From Haloarculaceae archaeon (GTDB lineage: Archaea > Halobacteriota > Halobacteria > Halobacteriales > Haloarculaceae): a DNA stretch of 21,602 nt. The stretch spans positions 1 to 21,602 of the forward strand of contig JAQCMX010000061.1 of the NCBI GenBank assembly GCA_028274885.1, written 5' to 3'. Below, piece by piece: positions 1-6,588 of the stretch. Made by a program: the position numbers and the translations under genes. Position 1 is the stretch's first letter. Each line of letters opens with the position of its first letter. Below the pieces are notes generated by a model. That model saw nothing but the letters and a program-made list of their open reading frames with translations. It searched no databases and had not been told where the DNA came from.

Positions 1-474
1 TTCCCGAACCCACTCCTCGAGCGTGAACGCATCATAGGGGGTGCGGTCGACGAGGGTCCAGTCGGCCGCCTTCCAGTCTGGAAAGTATGCATCCCCCTCG
101 TACGCACCCGGGATCCGGCTGAGAACCATCCGGTCGATAACGGGCTGAAACAGGTCGTAGATGACCGCCCCGCCGATCACGTAGGCACGATCATCCCCGA
201 GCGATTCGACTGTCTCGATGGTCTCGTCGATCCCTTCCGCGTGGTGGGCCGATTCGATTGGAAATGTTGATTTCGAGCGACTCAATACGATCTGAGCCGT
301 GCCCGGCAGTTCGTCACGCATCGAGTCGAACGTCCGCCGTCCGAGGACAACGGGCCGGTCCGCGATCCGGTTTCGATACTGTTGCTTGTCAGCCGGGATG
401 CTTGGCCAGGGCAACTCGCCGTTCCGACCGATCACACCGTTTTCTGCCACCGCAGCGACCGAAATTAGTTCCAT
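1..474 (-). CDS. folA: Dihydrofolate reductase (3' end cut by window edge)
   Basis: The enzyme reduces dihydrofolate to tetrahydrofolate with NADPH and supplies one-carbon carriers for thymidylate and purine synthesis in the cytoplasm. Reading on the minus strand from the ATG at 474, the first 158 residues are open to the window edge. The family landmarks are present: an N-terminal MELISVAAVAENGVIGRNG followed by LPWPSIPADKQ (the substrate loop with its conserved Trp), VVLGRRTF for the nucleotide-binding region, and AYVIGGAVIYDLF near residue 100, the conserved Gly-Gly of DHFR. The usual length is about 160 residues, so only the last few are missing. The start is the first ATG of the conserved N-terminus; a weak TATA-like TGTATGATCC (502-512, read on the minus strand) fits a leaderless transcript. 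Haloarchaea may carry two DHFR genes (hdrA/hdrB); I cannot say which this is. No thymidylate synthase gene lies upstream. Confidence 0.93.
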   Translation of the reverse strand, partial: MELISVAAVAENGVIGRNGELPWPSIPADKQQYRNRIADRPVVLGRRTFDSMRDELPGTAQIVLSRSKSTFPIESAHHAEGIDETIETVESLGDDRAYVIGGAVIYDLFQPVIDRMVLSRIPGAYEGDAYFPDWKAADWTLVDRTPYDAFTLEEWVRE

Positions 475-807
475 TGATCGTGGTTGTCCGCTACGTTCTG
501 GTGGATCATACACCTGTTTGTTCGAGATCACACAGTTCACGCCAGCACGCGTTGTCACAGCCGATCTACTGTGGTCCAAGAGCCCAAAATACCGACTATT
601 TACCTCGGGAAGAAAAAAAACCTTCACCCTCCCGGGTGTGCGGTGGGTTCCCCAGCCGATCGGAAGTGTCCGATGTGGTCGCGCCGGGGGACCAGTCATA
701 CTGATTACTGCGGTAGTTTTCCTGGCCACGTCACAGATAGTGCTGTGTCATGGCGTGAAACAGCCGTTTTGATCCGCGAAAGCGGTACAGACCCGCAATA
801 ATCACTA
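475..807. other. Intergenic region without a gene
   Basis: No reading frame here resembles a protein; the overlapping open frames are low-information and mutually antisense. The region holds the DHFR promoter area, a run of eight A (613-620) that would be a T-run terminator for leftward transcription, and inverted-repeat element copy A (696-810). Confidence 0.6.
613..638 (-). terminator. Possible leftward terminator
   Basis: Read on the minus strand, a short GC-rich palindromic stretch (CACCCGGGAGGGT, 626-638) is followed by eight T (620-613). It lies downstream of the small minus-strand gene at 808-1134 and could end its transcript before the DHFR promoter. The stem is short, so the T-run is the main evidence. 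Confidence 0.4.
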
Positions 808-810
808 TCA
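696..810 (+). repeat. Inverted-repeat element, copy A (115 bp)
   Basis: The left end TCATACTGATTACTGCGG (696-713) and the reverse complement of the right end (TGATAGTGATTATTGCGG) agree at 15 of 18 positions. The interior aligns with copy B read in reverse: a GCGGT, TTTTC, CCA, GTC, CAGAT series of shared blocks with the same spacing and the same total length. No flanking direct repeat is visible. It has no coding capacity. The right end overlaps the stop codon of the minus-strand gene at 808-1134. Confidence 0.75.
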
Positions 811-1134
811 GAGGACCCGGATCCGATACCCCTCGGCGGCAGCCTCGTCGGTGACCCTGCCGGCTTCCGTAGCGGCGTCAAGCAGTTTGGCGACGAACTC
901 CTTGGGTACCTCGATGCCGATAAAGTCGCTCCCCTCCCGGCCTGTGGTCAGCCGTGCCATTGTTCGGTCGGTACCGTCGTCGTTGTAGATGCTCCCGACG
1001 CGTTCACCGTCCCGCAGAAATCGGAGGGTCACATCGGTGGGTTCGATCGCGCCAAAACTCACCTCGAACACCCGGTCGTCACCCTCGATCCGTGCGAGCA
1101 TCACCTCGTCCCGTTCGGTCACGATACTGTTCAC
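808..1134 (-). CDS. Small hypothetical haloarchaeal protein
   Basis: A 108-residue acidic protein with no domain I can name. It begins MNSIVTERDEVMLARIEGDD and alternates short beta-like stretches (RVFEVSF, VTLRFL, ERVGSIYND) with a C-terminal helix (KEFVAKLLDAATEAG), suggesting one small mixed alpha/beta domain with no membrane segment. The start is a GTG at 1134; a TATA-like TTATAC about 22-28 bases upstream fits a leaderless mRNA. A second in-frame GTG four codons in is an alternative start. The stop codon TGA (810-808) lies in the terminal repeat of element copy A and is followed in frame by TAG and TGA, so the original C-terminus may have been changed by the insertion. The codon pattern and acidic composition resemble those of its neighbours. 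Confidence 0.7.
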   Translation of the reverse strand: MNSIVTERDEVMLARIEGDDRVFEVSFGAIEPTDVTLRFLRDGERVGSIYNDDGTDRTMARLTTGREGSDFIGIEVPKEFVAKLLDAATEAGRVTDEAAAEGYRIRVL

Positions 1135-1385
1135 AGTCGTCTTAGGAACCCTGGACGTATAACTCCGGGAGCTACGTTCTACTGCCCGTGTCCGCCGGTA
1201 AAGTCACTCGCAGCTGCTTCTCTCTCGGGTTCTGTAATCGGACGACAGACAACGCCTCGCGCTGAGAGGACACTGTCGTCGTTGACGAACATGAGCCGGC
1301 GGATGTCGGTCCTGCTCGACGCGGTCAACGGAGCAGATCGAGGGGGGCGCTGGAGGCAGATAGGACAATCCTCAAGACCGACCGA

Positions 1386-2435
1386 TCAGTCGTCCCCTTC
1401 GGCGGTTACTGTCTCACCGGTGGCCGTCCCCGACTCCGGGATGTCCTCGAGATACTCGTCGGCGTCGAGTGCGGCTTTCGAACCCATTCCACCCGCAGTG
1501 ACAGCCTGCTGGTAGTGGTAGTCGACGACATCGCCCGCCCCGAAAATCCCTTCGACGGCAGTTTTTGTCTGTCCGCCACCTTCCCCACCCGCGGTCGCGA
1601 TATACCCTCGCTCGTCCATCTCGACGGCAGTGTCCTCGAGATACCCGGTGTTCGGGGTGTGGCCGATCGCAAGAAAGACCGCGCCAACGTCGAACTCGAA
1701 CGTCTCGGTGCCGGGATCGTCGAGGTTCTCCTTTGGATGACCGGTCTCGTTTCGAGCCAGGCTGACGTGATCGACGCCGTCTTCCGGGCTGCCGTGGATC
1801 TCGAGTAACTCTGTGTTGCGCATTATTTCGATGTCCCCGTCCTCGACGTGTTCCCGGACGCGGTCTACCCAGTACTCCTCGGCCCGGAAGTTCTCACGTC
1901 GGTGCGCGATGTAGACGGTGTCTGCGAACTTGGTGAGAAACGTCGCCTCCTCCATTGCGGCGTCGCCGCCCCCGATGACGAGCATGTCCTCGTCGCGGAA
2001 GAAGGCCCCATCACAGGTCGCACACGTCGAGACCCCATATCCCATGAGTTCGCCCTCACCCGGAACGCCGAGCGTGCGCGCACTGGCACCCGAGGCAGCG
2101 ATGAACGCATCGGCCGTGTACACGGTCCCGTCGTCGAGTTCGACGACGGTGTGTCCGCTGTCGTGTTTTGAGACGTCAGCGACGACACCGTGGGTAAGCT
2201 CGGCACCGAACTGTCTGGCCTGGTCTTTCATCTGTTGGATGAGATCCGGACCGCTGATGCCGTCGGGAAAGCCCGGGTAGTTCGCGACGTCGGTCGTCAG
2301 CGTCAGCTGTCCTCCCGGTTCGTCACCCTCAACGACCAGTGGATCGTTGTTCGCCCGACCGGCATAAATTGCTGCGGTCAGGCCAGCGATCCCGGTTCCG
2401 GCAATAATCAGCCGTCTGTGCCTCTGTTCTGACAT
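1386..2435 (-). CDS. trxB: Thioredoxin-disulfide reductase
   Basis: This flavoprotein passes electrons from NADPH through FAD and a redox-active disulfide to thioredoxin. The 349-residue protein has the FAD-binding motif GTGIAGLTAAIYAGRA near residue 13, GGQL at 41-44, the active-site CATC at 138-141 followed by DG, the NAD(P)-binding GGGDAAMEE from 155, HRRENFRAEE at 178-187 (the HRR-x3-R type that binds the 2'-phosphate of NADPH), and the FAD-binding FGAGDV near the end. The length is slightly above the usual 310-335 because of an acidic C-terminal tail (about 20 residues). One oddity is the first glycine motif, which reads GTGIAG where most family members have GxGPAG. It is divergent from the DUF357 gene, about 145 bp away. 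A TATA-like CTACAAACC (about 2458-2466, minus strand) lies roughly 25-33 bases before the ATG, so the transcript is probably leaderless. Confidence 0.95.
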   Translation of the reverse strand: MSEQRHRRLIIAGTGIAGLTAAIYAGRANNDPLVVEGDEPGGQLTLTTDVANYPGFPDGISGPDLIQQMKDQARQFGAELTHGVVADVSKHDSGHTVVELDDGTVYTADAFIAASGASARTLGVPGEGELMGYGVSTCATCDGAFFRDEDMLVIGGGDAAMEEATFLTKFADTVYIAHRRENFRAEEYWVDRVREHVEDGDIEIMRNTELLEIHGSPEDGVDHVSLARNETGHPKENLDDPGTETFEFDVGAVFLAIGHTPNTGYLEDTAVEMDERGYIATAGGEGGGQTKTAVEGIFGAGDVVDYHYQQAVTAGGMGSKAALDADEYLEDIPESGTATGETVTAEGDD

Positions 2436-2580
2436 AGATAATACTAGGTCAGCGAGGGGTTTGTAGGTTGCGTTGTGTGGTTCCGACCGTCCCTCACAGC
2501 AAAACGGCGCGGGAACCCACAGCCAGTTTCAAACCGCACTGAGGACAAGACTCTCTACGCCTAAGACATAAAGATGAGTT

Positions 2581-2865
2581 ATGACTGACATCGCAGCGAA
2601 GACAGACCGGTACGAATCACTGCTTGCGGCGGCACTTGATGCGGCGACGGTCGCACCGCCCGAGAACTCACCGCTGGCCGAAGCCGCGACTGACTGTCGG
2701 GAGATGGCACAGTCGTATCTCAGGGACGGCCGACACTTCCGTGACGAGGACGACACAGTCAACGCACTGGCCGCATTCTCCTACGGACATGCATGGCTCG
2801 ACGCGGGTGCGCGGATCGGACTGCTCGATGTGCCAAGCGAGGGCCACCTGTTCACTGTCGAGTGA
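2581..2865 (+). CDS. DUF357 family protein
   Basis: A 94-residue, helical, acidic protein. Its second half carries the pattern I recall for the archaeal DUF357 family: SYLRDGRHFRDEDDTVNALA, then AFSYGHAWLDAGARIGLLDV. The biochemical role of the family is unknown. The full length matches the small single-domain members. The start ATG at 2581 follows an out-of-frame ATG seven bases upstream that stops after four codons. The TATA-like TTTCAAACC (2528-2536) would place the transcript start near 2560, giving a leader of about 20 bases. It is divergent from trxB; nothing in the sequence ties the two functionally. It ends with GHLFTVE, typical of a complete C-terminus. Confidence 0.85.
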   Translation: MTDIAAKTDRYESLLAAALDAATVAPPENSPLAEAATDCREMAQSYLRDGRHFRDEDDTVNALAAFSYGHAWLDAGARIGLLDVPSEGHLFTVE

Positions 2866-2963
2866 ACGAGATTGGTATACGTATCGACCTGCTCGCTGCC
2901 CCCGTTCTCTGCCGGAAACGACAGTACTTGAGTGTGGGACAGACGAGGAACATTTGTTATCTG

Positions 2964-2974
2964 ATATAATATAC
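2964..2974 (+). promoter_or_regulatory. TATA box for the alpha/beta hydrolase gene
   Basis: ATATAATATAC within an otherwise GC-rich gap; it predicts a transcript start near 2990-2995 and a leader of about 10-15 bases before the ATG at 3006. Confidence 0.6.
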
Positions 2975-3005
2975 TTACTTACCCCCGGACCCAGAACGGA
3001 AGCGT

Positions 3006-3812
3006 ATGCCCGTTGCCGAGAACGACGGCGTCGAGATCGCGTACGAAGTGACCGGTGCGGACAGCGCGGAGTCGGTTGTCCTCGTCTCGGGGCTTGGCTA
3101 CGGCCGATGGCTCTGGCAGTGGCAACGCCCCGCCTTCGAGGATGACTACTCCGTGGTCCTGTGGGATCTCCGCGGCGTGGGCGAGTCCGACACGCCAGAC
3201 GGTCCGTACACCATCGGGGAGATGGCCGGTGATCTCGAAGCCGTGCTGGCCGACGCCGGTATCGAATCGGCACACGTGGTCGGGATCAGCATGGGCGGGA
3301 TGATCACCCAGCAGTATGCCATCGAATACGACAGGGTGCGCTCTCTCGTGTTGCTGAGTACCGACTGTGGCGGGGACAGCCGCGTCGAGCCCGAACCCGA
3401 GGTCACGGAACGGATACTGGAATCGCCGGACGACCTTTCGCTCCGCGAGCGAATCGCATACAGGATGGCGCCCGCGTTCACAGACGAGTACTACGACCTC
3501 GATCGAGAGCGAATCCAGACGATCCTGGACCACCGGACATCGGATCCCGTCCCGGATCAGGTTCGCGGGTGGCAGGCCGCGGGCGTGGCCAACTTCGACG
3601 TCACCGACGGGCTTGACGCCGTGACGGCACCGACGCTGATCATGCACGGCGAGCGGGATACGGTGGTGCCAGTCGAGAATGCCAAGCGCCTCTCAGCACA
3701 TCTCCCGCACGCGGAACTCGAACTGTACGACGAGGGTGGTTCGCATCTGTTCTGCCTCGAACGTACTGGCGATGTCAACGAACGGCTCCGAGCGTTCGTC
3801 GACAGTCACTGA
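3006..3812 (+). CDS. Alpha/beta-fold hydrolase
   Basis: A 268-residue soluble hydrolase of the alpha/beta fold. The nucleophile elbow is GISMGG with Ser95; the acid is Asp218 in MHGERDTVVP; the base is His247 in GGSHLF. An oxyanion-hole region (LVSGLGYGRWLW, residues 26-37) and WDLRGVGESD (53-62) are typical of the family that includes 3-oxoadipate enol-lactonase and related esterases. The substrate cannot be told from sequence. The helical cap between about 125 and 195 is of ordinary size. There is no signal peptide, so it acts in the cytoplasm. It stands alone: the next gene is convergent, with a 57-base gap. The start ATG at 3006 begins the conserved MPVAENDGVEIAYEV strand and follows a good TATA box. 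Confidence 0.9.
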   Translation: MPVAENDGVEIAYEVTGADSAESVVLVSGLGYGRWLWQWQRPAFEDDYSVVLWDLRGVGESDTPDGPYTIGEMAGDLEAVLADAGIESAHVVGISMGGMITQQYAIEYDRVRSLVLLSTDCGGDSRVEPEPEVTERILESPDDLSLRERIAYRMAPAFTDEYYDLDRERIQTILDHRTSDPVPDQVRGWQAAGVANFDVTDGLDAVTAPTLIMHGERDTVVPVENAKRLSAHLPHAELELYDEGGSHLFCLERTGDVNERLRAFVDSH

Positions 3813-3869
3813 TACCTCTCGGGCGTAGTCACAGAGCGGTAAAGCGAGTGTCCCGAGGCTCGACCACGA

Positions 3870-4394
3870 TTACCAGACTTTGTAGAGACCGTATCCTCCT
3901 GCCGGGATGAGAACGATGAGAAAGGGATTACCGGCCAGAAAAACCCCAACGAGCCCGATTCCCAGTACGGCTGCGAAGTACCGTCTGTCGAGGTACCCCT
4001 CCCGGTAATAAAAGTACGCGAGGGCAAAAACCGCAAGTGACAGCACGACCCCGACAATCCCCAAAAGCTGTAGATTCCCCTCGCTCAGATCCGCCGCCGT
4101 GTCGACCTCCTCGGTCTGTTCGAGTATCACGTCGGGAAAGGCCGCAAAATATACACTTATAATGAGTGCCAGAACGCCCATTGCGATCGGGACCCAGAGA
4201 AGCCACCCGCCGGCGTCGAGTCTATCCGGGGTGCCCATGGCGTATATGGGGTCCTCGTCCGGACCTGCCGGGCCGACTGTCTGGTCTGTCTCGCGTTCGT
4301 TGGGCTCTGTGCCCTCGTCGAGAGGTTGCCCACAGTTGCGACAGAAATTGTGCGTTTCCTCGACTTCCTCACCACACTCCGGACAGTACGGCAT
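3870..4394 (-). CDS. Zinc-ribbon membrane protein
   Basis: The 174-residue protein opens with a zinc ribbon: CPEC (Cys4, Cys7) and CRNC (Cys18, Cys21), likely binding one zinc ion. An acidic linker (residues 25-62) follows, then three or four hydrophobic segments: about 64-86, 109-130 and 138-170, the last long enough for two short helices. The C-terminus is GGYGLYKVW. The topology suggests a cytoplasmic ribbon attached to a membrane anchor. Many haloarchaeal proteins share this plan and none I recall has a known function. It is divergent from the JAMM protease gene with only 98 bases between the starts. A TATA-like CTTTTTAACC on the minus strand about 30 bases upstream supports the ATG at 4394, with a leader of a few bases at most. 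Confidence 0.8.
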   Translation of the reverse strand: MPYCPECGEEVEETHNFCRNCGQPLDEGTEPNERETDQTVGPAGPDEDPIYAMGTPDRLDAGGWLLWVPIAMGVLALIISVYFAAFPDVILEQTEEVDTAADLSEGNLQLLGIVGVVLSLAVFALAYFYYREGYLDRRYFAAVLGIGLVGVFLAGNPFLIVLIPAGGYGLYKVW

Positions 4395-4421
4395 TGGTAC
4401 TTTCGGGGCTAACAGGCGCGG

Positions 4422-4468
4422 GTTAAAAAGCGGTCTCTTTTGGGTTTTTGCTCACCCGGAATACTTAC
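4422..4468. promoter_or_regulatory. Divergent promoter pair
   Basis: Minus strand: CTTTTTAACC (4422-4431) for the zinc-ribbon gene starting at 4394. Plus strand: GAATACTTAC (4459-4468) for the JAMM gene starting at 4493, 25-30 bases ahead of its ATG. The two boxes are only about 30 bases apart, so their initiation complexes may interfere with each other. Confidence 0.55.
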
Positions 4469-4492
4469 CCACTCGGGCTTCGAAACGTCGGT

Positions 4493-5041
4493 ATGGGGCT
4501 GTTTCGCTCCCGCGAAATCCTCGGGATTGCGGGTGAAACACTGGAGTTCGCACTCACCGCCTCCGAACAGACCCATCCAAACGAGTACATGGGATTTCTC
4601 CGGGCAGACGAGGCCAGCACACTCGGACTGGACCGGGACGGACAGGTCATCACGGACGTGGTGATCGTTCCGGGGACCGAGTCGGGACCCACGAGCGCGA
4701 AGGTCCAGACAATGTACCAACCAACCGATGTCCAGTCCGTTGGATCGGTTCACTCCCACCCAAACGGCGTCCTCCGCCCGAGTGATGCGGACCTGGCGAC
4801 GTTCACCCGCGGGGAGGTCCACATTATTATCGGGGCGCCGTACGGCCGGGGCGACTGGCAGGCCTTCGACAGCGATGGGTACGAACGTGAGTTGGACATC
4901 GTAGATGTGGATCTTTCCGACGAGGAGTTTTTTGACATCACACAGGCCGAAATCGACGCCGAACTGCGGGCCGAACAGGACACCGCACAACAGGACGACG
5001 ACCCAGAGGACGACGGGGGCTTTCTCTCCTGGCTGCGATGA
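4493..5041 (+). CDS. JAMM/MPN+ metalloprotease (possible desampylase-like)
   Basis: A 182-residue protein with a complete JAMM zinc-protease signature. Glu31 in NEYMGFL is the upstream catalytic acid. His87 and His89 in SVHSHP and Asp100 in SDAD fit H-x-H-x10-D exactly, with Ser97 in place. Archaeal JAMM enzymes include desampylases that remove the ubiquitin-like SAMP proteins from their targets, so processing of SAMP or another small modifier is the natural guess. The substrate cannot be read from sequence. The C-terminal 30 residues are very acidic and end in GGFLSWLR, probably a flexible tail. I chose the ATG at 4493 (MGLFRSREIL) over the upstream in-frame ATG at 4448 because the TATA box at 4459-4468 lies 25-30 bases ahead of it and would lie inside the longer frame. 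No SAMP or E1-like gene is adjacent. Confidence 0.87.
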   Translation: MGLFRSREILGIAGETLEFALTASEQTHPNEYMGFLRADEASTLGLDRDGQVITDVVIVPGTESGPTSAKVQTMYQPTDVQSVGSVHSHPNGVLRPSDADLATFTRGEVHIIIGAPYGRGDWQAFDSDGYERELDIVDVDLSDEEFFDITQAEIDAELRAEQDTAQQDDDPEDDGGFLSWLR

Positions 5042-5243
5042 GCCAGACGAATCTCTGTGGCTCGATGACAGTCAATCCATTCAGCCGAGCCGCCATGGCT
5101 CAATAGCATCCCGTTGGTTTCGCGCCGTCGTCGGTCACAGAAACACACCGTGGACTCGGCGGTTCGGGAGTACGGAGCGTGGCAGTGACACCAAGGCGGA
5201 CACTGTATCGAGGACAGACAAACTCACCCGGTGCTGAGGAACT

Positions 5244-5252
5244 ACTATATTC
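5244..5252 (+). promoter_or_regulatory. TATA box for the 5274 gene
   Basis: ACTATATTC centred 26 bases before the ATG at 5274, the spacing expected for a leaderless haloarchaeal transcript. Confidence 0.6.
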
Positions 5253-5273
5253 GTCGGACCGGTAGATCGAATT

Positions 5274-5600
5274 ATGCGTGCAACCTCGTACGTCTACGAT
5301 TCCTCGGACGCGGATACCCACGTCAACGCGGTCCTCGATTTGCTCGAATCCCGTGAGGAAGAGACCACTTTGCTCGACGTCGCAATGGCCGAGGACGGGG
5401 ACGATACACACAGGGAGGCGATGCTGACAGTCAAGAGTGCAGTCCGGATCGGATCACCACCGGAGGCACTTTTCGACGGGACCGGCCGTCCGGACTTCTC
5501 CCCGGGCGCTTTGATCACCGAGGAGGCAACCGGAAGGCGATCGCTTCACACCGGAACGGAGGCACTGGAGACACTCCGTGCCGAGAAGGAAGGTGAGTAG
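5274..5600 (+). CDS. Small hypothetical protein
   Basis: A 108-residue acidic protein that I do not recognise. It begins MRATSYVYDSSDADTHVNAV, continues with a helix-like stretch (VLDLLESREEETTLLDVAMA) and a central helix (REAMLTVKSAVRIG), then a Gly/Pro-rich segment (PPEALFDGTGRPDFSPGALI) and a C-terminal helix. It has no Cys, membrane segment or signal peptide. A clear TATA box 26 bases before the ATG and haloarchaeal codon choice make it very likely a real gene. The pattern of short helices with a Gly/Pro turn could fit a small nucleic-acid-binding or adaptor protein, but that is a guess. It is separated from the JAMM gene by about 230 bases and has its own promoter, so they are not an operon. 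Confidence 0.75.
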   Translation: MRATSYVYDSSDADTHVNAVLDLLESREEETTLLDVAMAEDGDDTHREAMLTVKSAVRIGSPPEALFDGTGRPDFSPGALITEEATGRRSLHTGTEALETLRAEKEGE

Positions 5601-5685
5601 GGTCAGACGAACCGACACGAACGACCCCGACCCATCGTACGAACGTAAAGCGAAAGTTCAACCCCTGGCGGCGTGGGATAGAGGT

Positions 5686-5751
5686 GTGAACTACCGCGGG
5701 AACAGGCCACAGGCACTCTCGCTTTGCCCTTGTAGACCACAGGAGGGGTAA
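5686..5751 (+). CDS. Possible 21-residue leaderless peptide
   Basis: Beginning at GTG 5686 is a 21-codon frame ending in TAA at 5749-5751. The peptide begins MNYRGNRPQALSLCPC and continues RPQEG; it has two Cys in a CPC arrangement. A promoter-like CGAAAGTTCAAC (5651-5662) lies 24-35 bases before the GTG, matching the leaderless layout of neighbouring genes. A short stem (CTCGT-GGCG-ACGAG, 5765-5778) follows and may be a terminator. Against it: the frame is very short, it contains one AGA codon that is uncommon in haloarchaea, and third-position GC is only moderate. It could equally be a noncoding RNA or chance. Confidence 0.2.
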   Translation: MNYRGNRPQALSLCPCRPQEG

Positions 5752-5791
5752 GGGTCGGGACGGTCCTCGTGGCGACGAGAACACACCGGCG

Positions 5792-6283
5792 TTACTCGTC
5801 GGCGATTCCGTCCCATTCGCCGCGGAAAAACAGGAGGGGTTTGTCCTCGCCGTTTAAGACGCCACCGGACTCAACGCGGCCGATGTATATAGTGTGATCG
5901 CCGGCCTCGTGGGCCGCTTCGACCGAACAGTCGAGATACGCGATCGACTCCTCGAACACGGGTGCACCCGTCGCCTCGGTGGTCGTTGGTCGGGTTTCGA
6001 ACGGATCCTCGGCCAGTTCGGTCAGATCCGCAAAAAACTCACCGAGGTCCTGTTGATGTTCCGCGAGGATATTGAGACAGTAGCCGTCGGCTCCCCCTTC
6101 GAGTCGTTCGTAACATTCGGTGTCGTGGTCGACACAGACCAGTACGAGGGGCGGATCGAGTGAAACACTCGACACTGCATTGGCGGTCATACCGTGATGG
6201 CTCTCGTCCGGAAGCGTCAGGACGGTGCAACCGGTGGCAAAGTTACCCATCAACTCCCGAAACGTACCGTTGTCTACTGACAT
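5792..6283 (-). CDS. Flavin reductase-like, FMN-binding protein
   Basis: A 163-residue protein of the FMN-binding flavin reductase domain family (HpaC-like), which uses NAD(P)H to reduce free or bound flavin, often for a partner oxygenase. The signature parts are FATGCTVLT (residues 15-23), HGMTANAVSSVSLDPPLVLV (30-49), LNILAEHQQDLGEFFAD for the mid-domain helix, and GDHTIYIGRVE near 128-138, where the GDH motif usually contacts NAD(P)H. The length is normal for a single-domain member. The ATG at 6283 follows a TATA-like TTCAAG about 30 bases upstream on the minus strand, so the gene is probably leaderless. A partner oxygenase is not evident; the P450 about 1.4 kb away does not belong to a class known to use free reduced flavin, so pairing them would be speculative. 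Confidence 0.88.
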   Translation of the reverse strand: MSVDNGTFRELMGNFATGCTVLTLPDESHHGMTANAVSSVSLDPPLVLVCVDHDTECYERLEGGADGYCLNILAEHQQDLGEFFADLTELAEDPFETRPTTTEATGAPVFEESIAYLDCSVEAAHEAGDHTIYIGRVESGGVLNGEDKPLLFFRGEWDGIADE

Positions 6284-6351
6284 AATTCATGAACGCAGAG
6301 GAGTCACTTGAAGCAGTCGAAATCGGTCTCGGTAGACAGGGTCCCCACGGC

Positions 6352-6468
6352 CTGATACTGATTACTGCGAGTCTTTCCCGCCATCGAAAGCAACAATAGG
6401 TGTTACACGCCTTGACGCATCGAAATCTGCGACATGGGCACGAAAATAACCGCAGTAATCAGTATCAG
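6352..6468 (-). repeat. Inverted-repeat element, copy B (117 bp)
   Basis: The best-preserved copy. Left end CTGATACTGATTACTGCG (6352-6369) and right end (6451-6468) are perfect 18-base inverted repeats of each other. The interior aligns with copies A and C when read on the minus strand (GCGGTTATTTTC, then shared short blocks, ending GGCGGGAAAGACTCGCAG). Without the outermost base pair it is 115 bp, the same length as copy A. It carries no gene, and no target duplication is visible. The form is that of a MITE, or of a palindromic intergenic repeat. Confidence 0.85.
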
Positions 6469-6469
6469 A

Positions 6470-6518
6470 GGAGATCGCGGTCGGGTCGCCCCCGGTGTTT
6501 CCCCCGTCCGTGATCTCC
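6470..6518. other. Stem-loop next to element copy B
   Basis: GGAGATCGCGG (6470-6480) pairs with CCGTGATCTCC (6508-6518) over 11 positions, one of them a G-T wobble, around a 27-base GC-rich loop. It touches the right end of copy B. Confidence 0.45.
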
Positions 6519-6588
6519 CGAAGGGATCGCGTCCAGTCGACGTTCCGGGACCGATTCCTGTCGGGCAGGTAATTTTATATTATGGGTG

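Larger units (their letters stand above)
6284..6588. other. Intergenic region with element copy B and a hairpin
   Basis: No protein-like frame is present. The gap contains inverted-repeat element copy B (6352-6468), an 11-bp stem-loop immediately beside it (6470-6518) and an AT-rich TATA-like tract (6570-6583) just past the stop codon of the dehydrogenase gene. Confidence 0.6.

Noticed and set aside
1282..1515. Small plus-strand frame overlapping the trxB 3' end
   Set aside because: Half of it is antisense to trxB and the rest is low-complexity Ser/Arg sequence.
2979..3647. 222-codon open frame on the minus strand
   Set aside because: Antisense to the alpha/beta hydrolase, which has a full catalytic triad.
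5090..5105. GAGCC-GCCAT-GGCTC palindrome after the JAMM gene
   Set aside because: A short perfect stem without a following T-run; it could end the transcript but chance is as likely.
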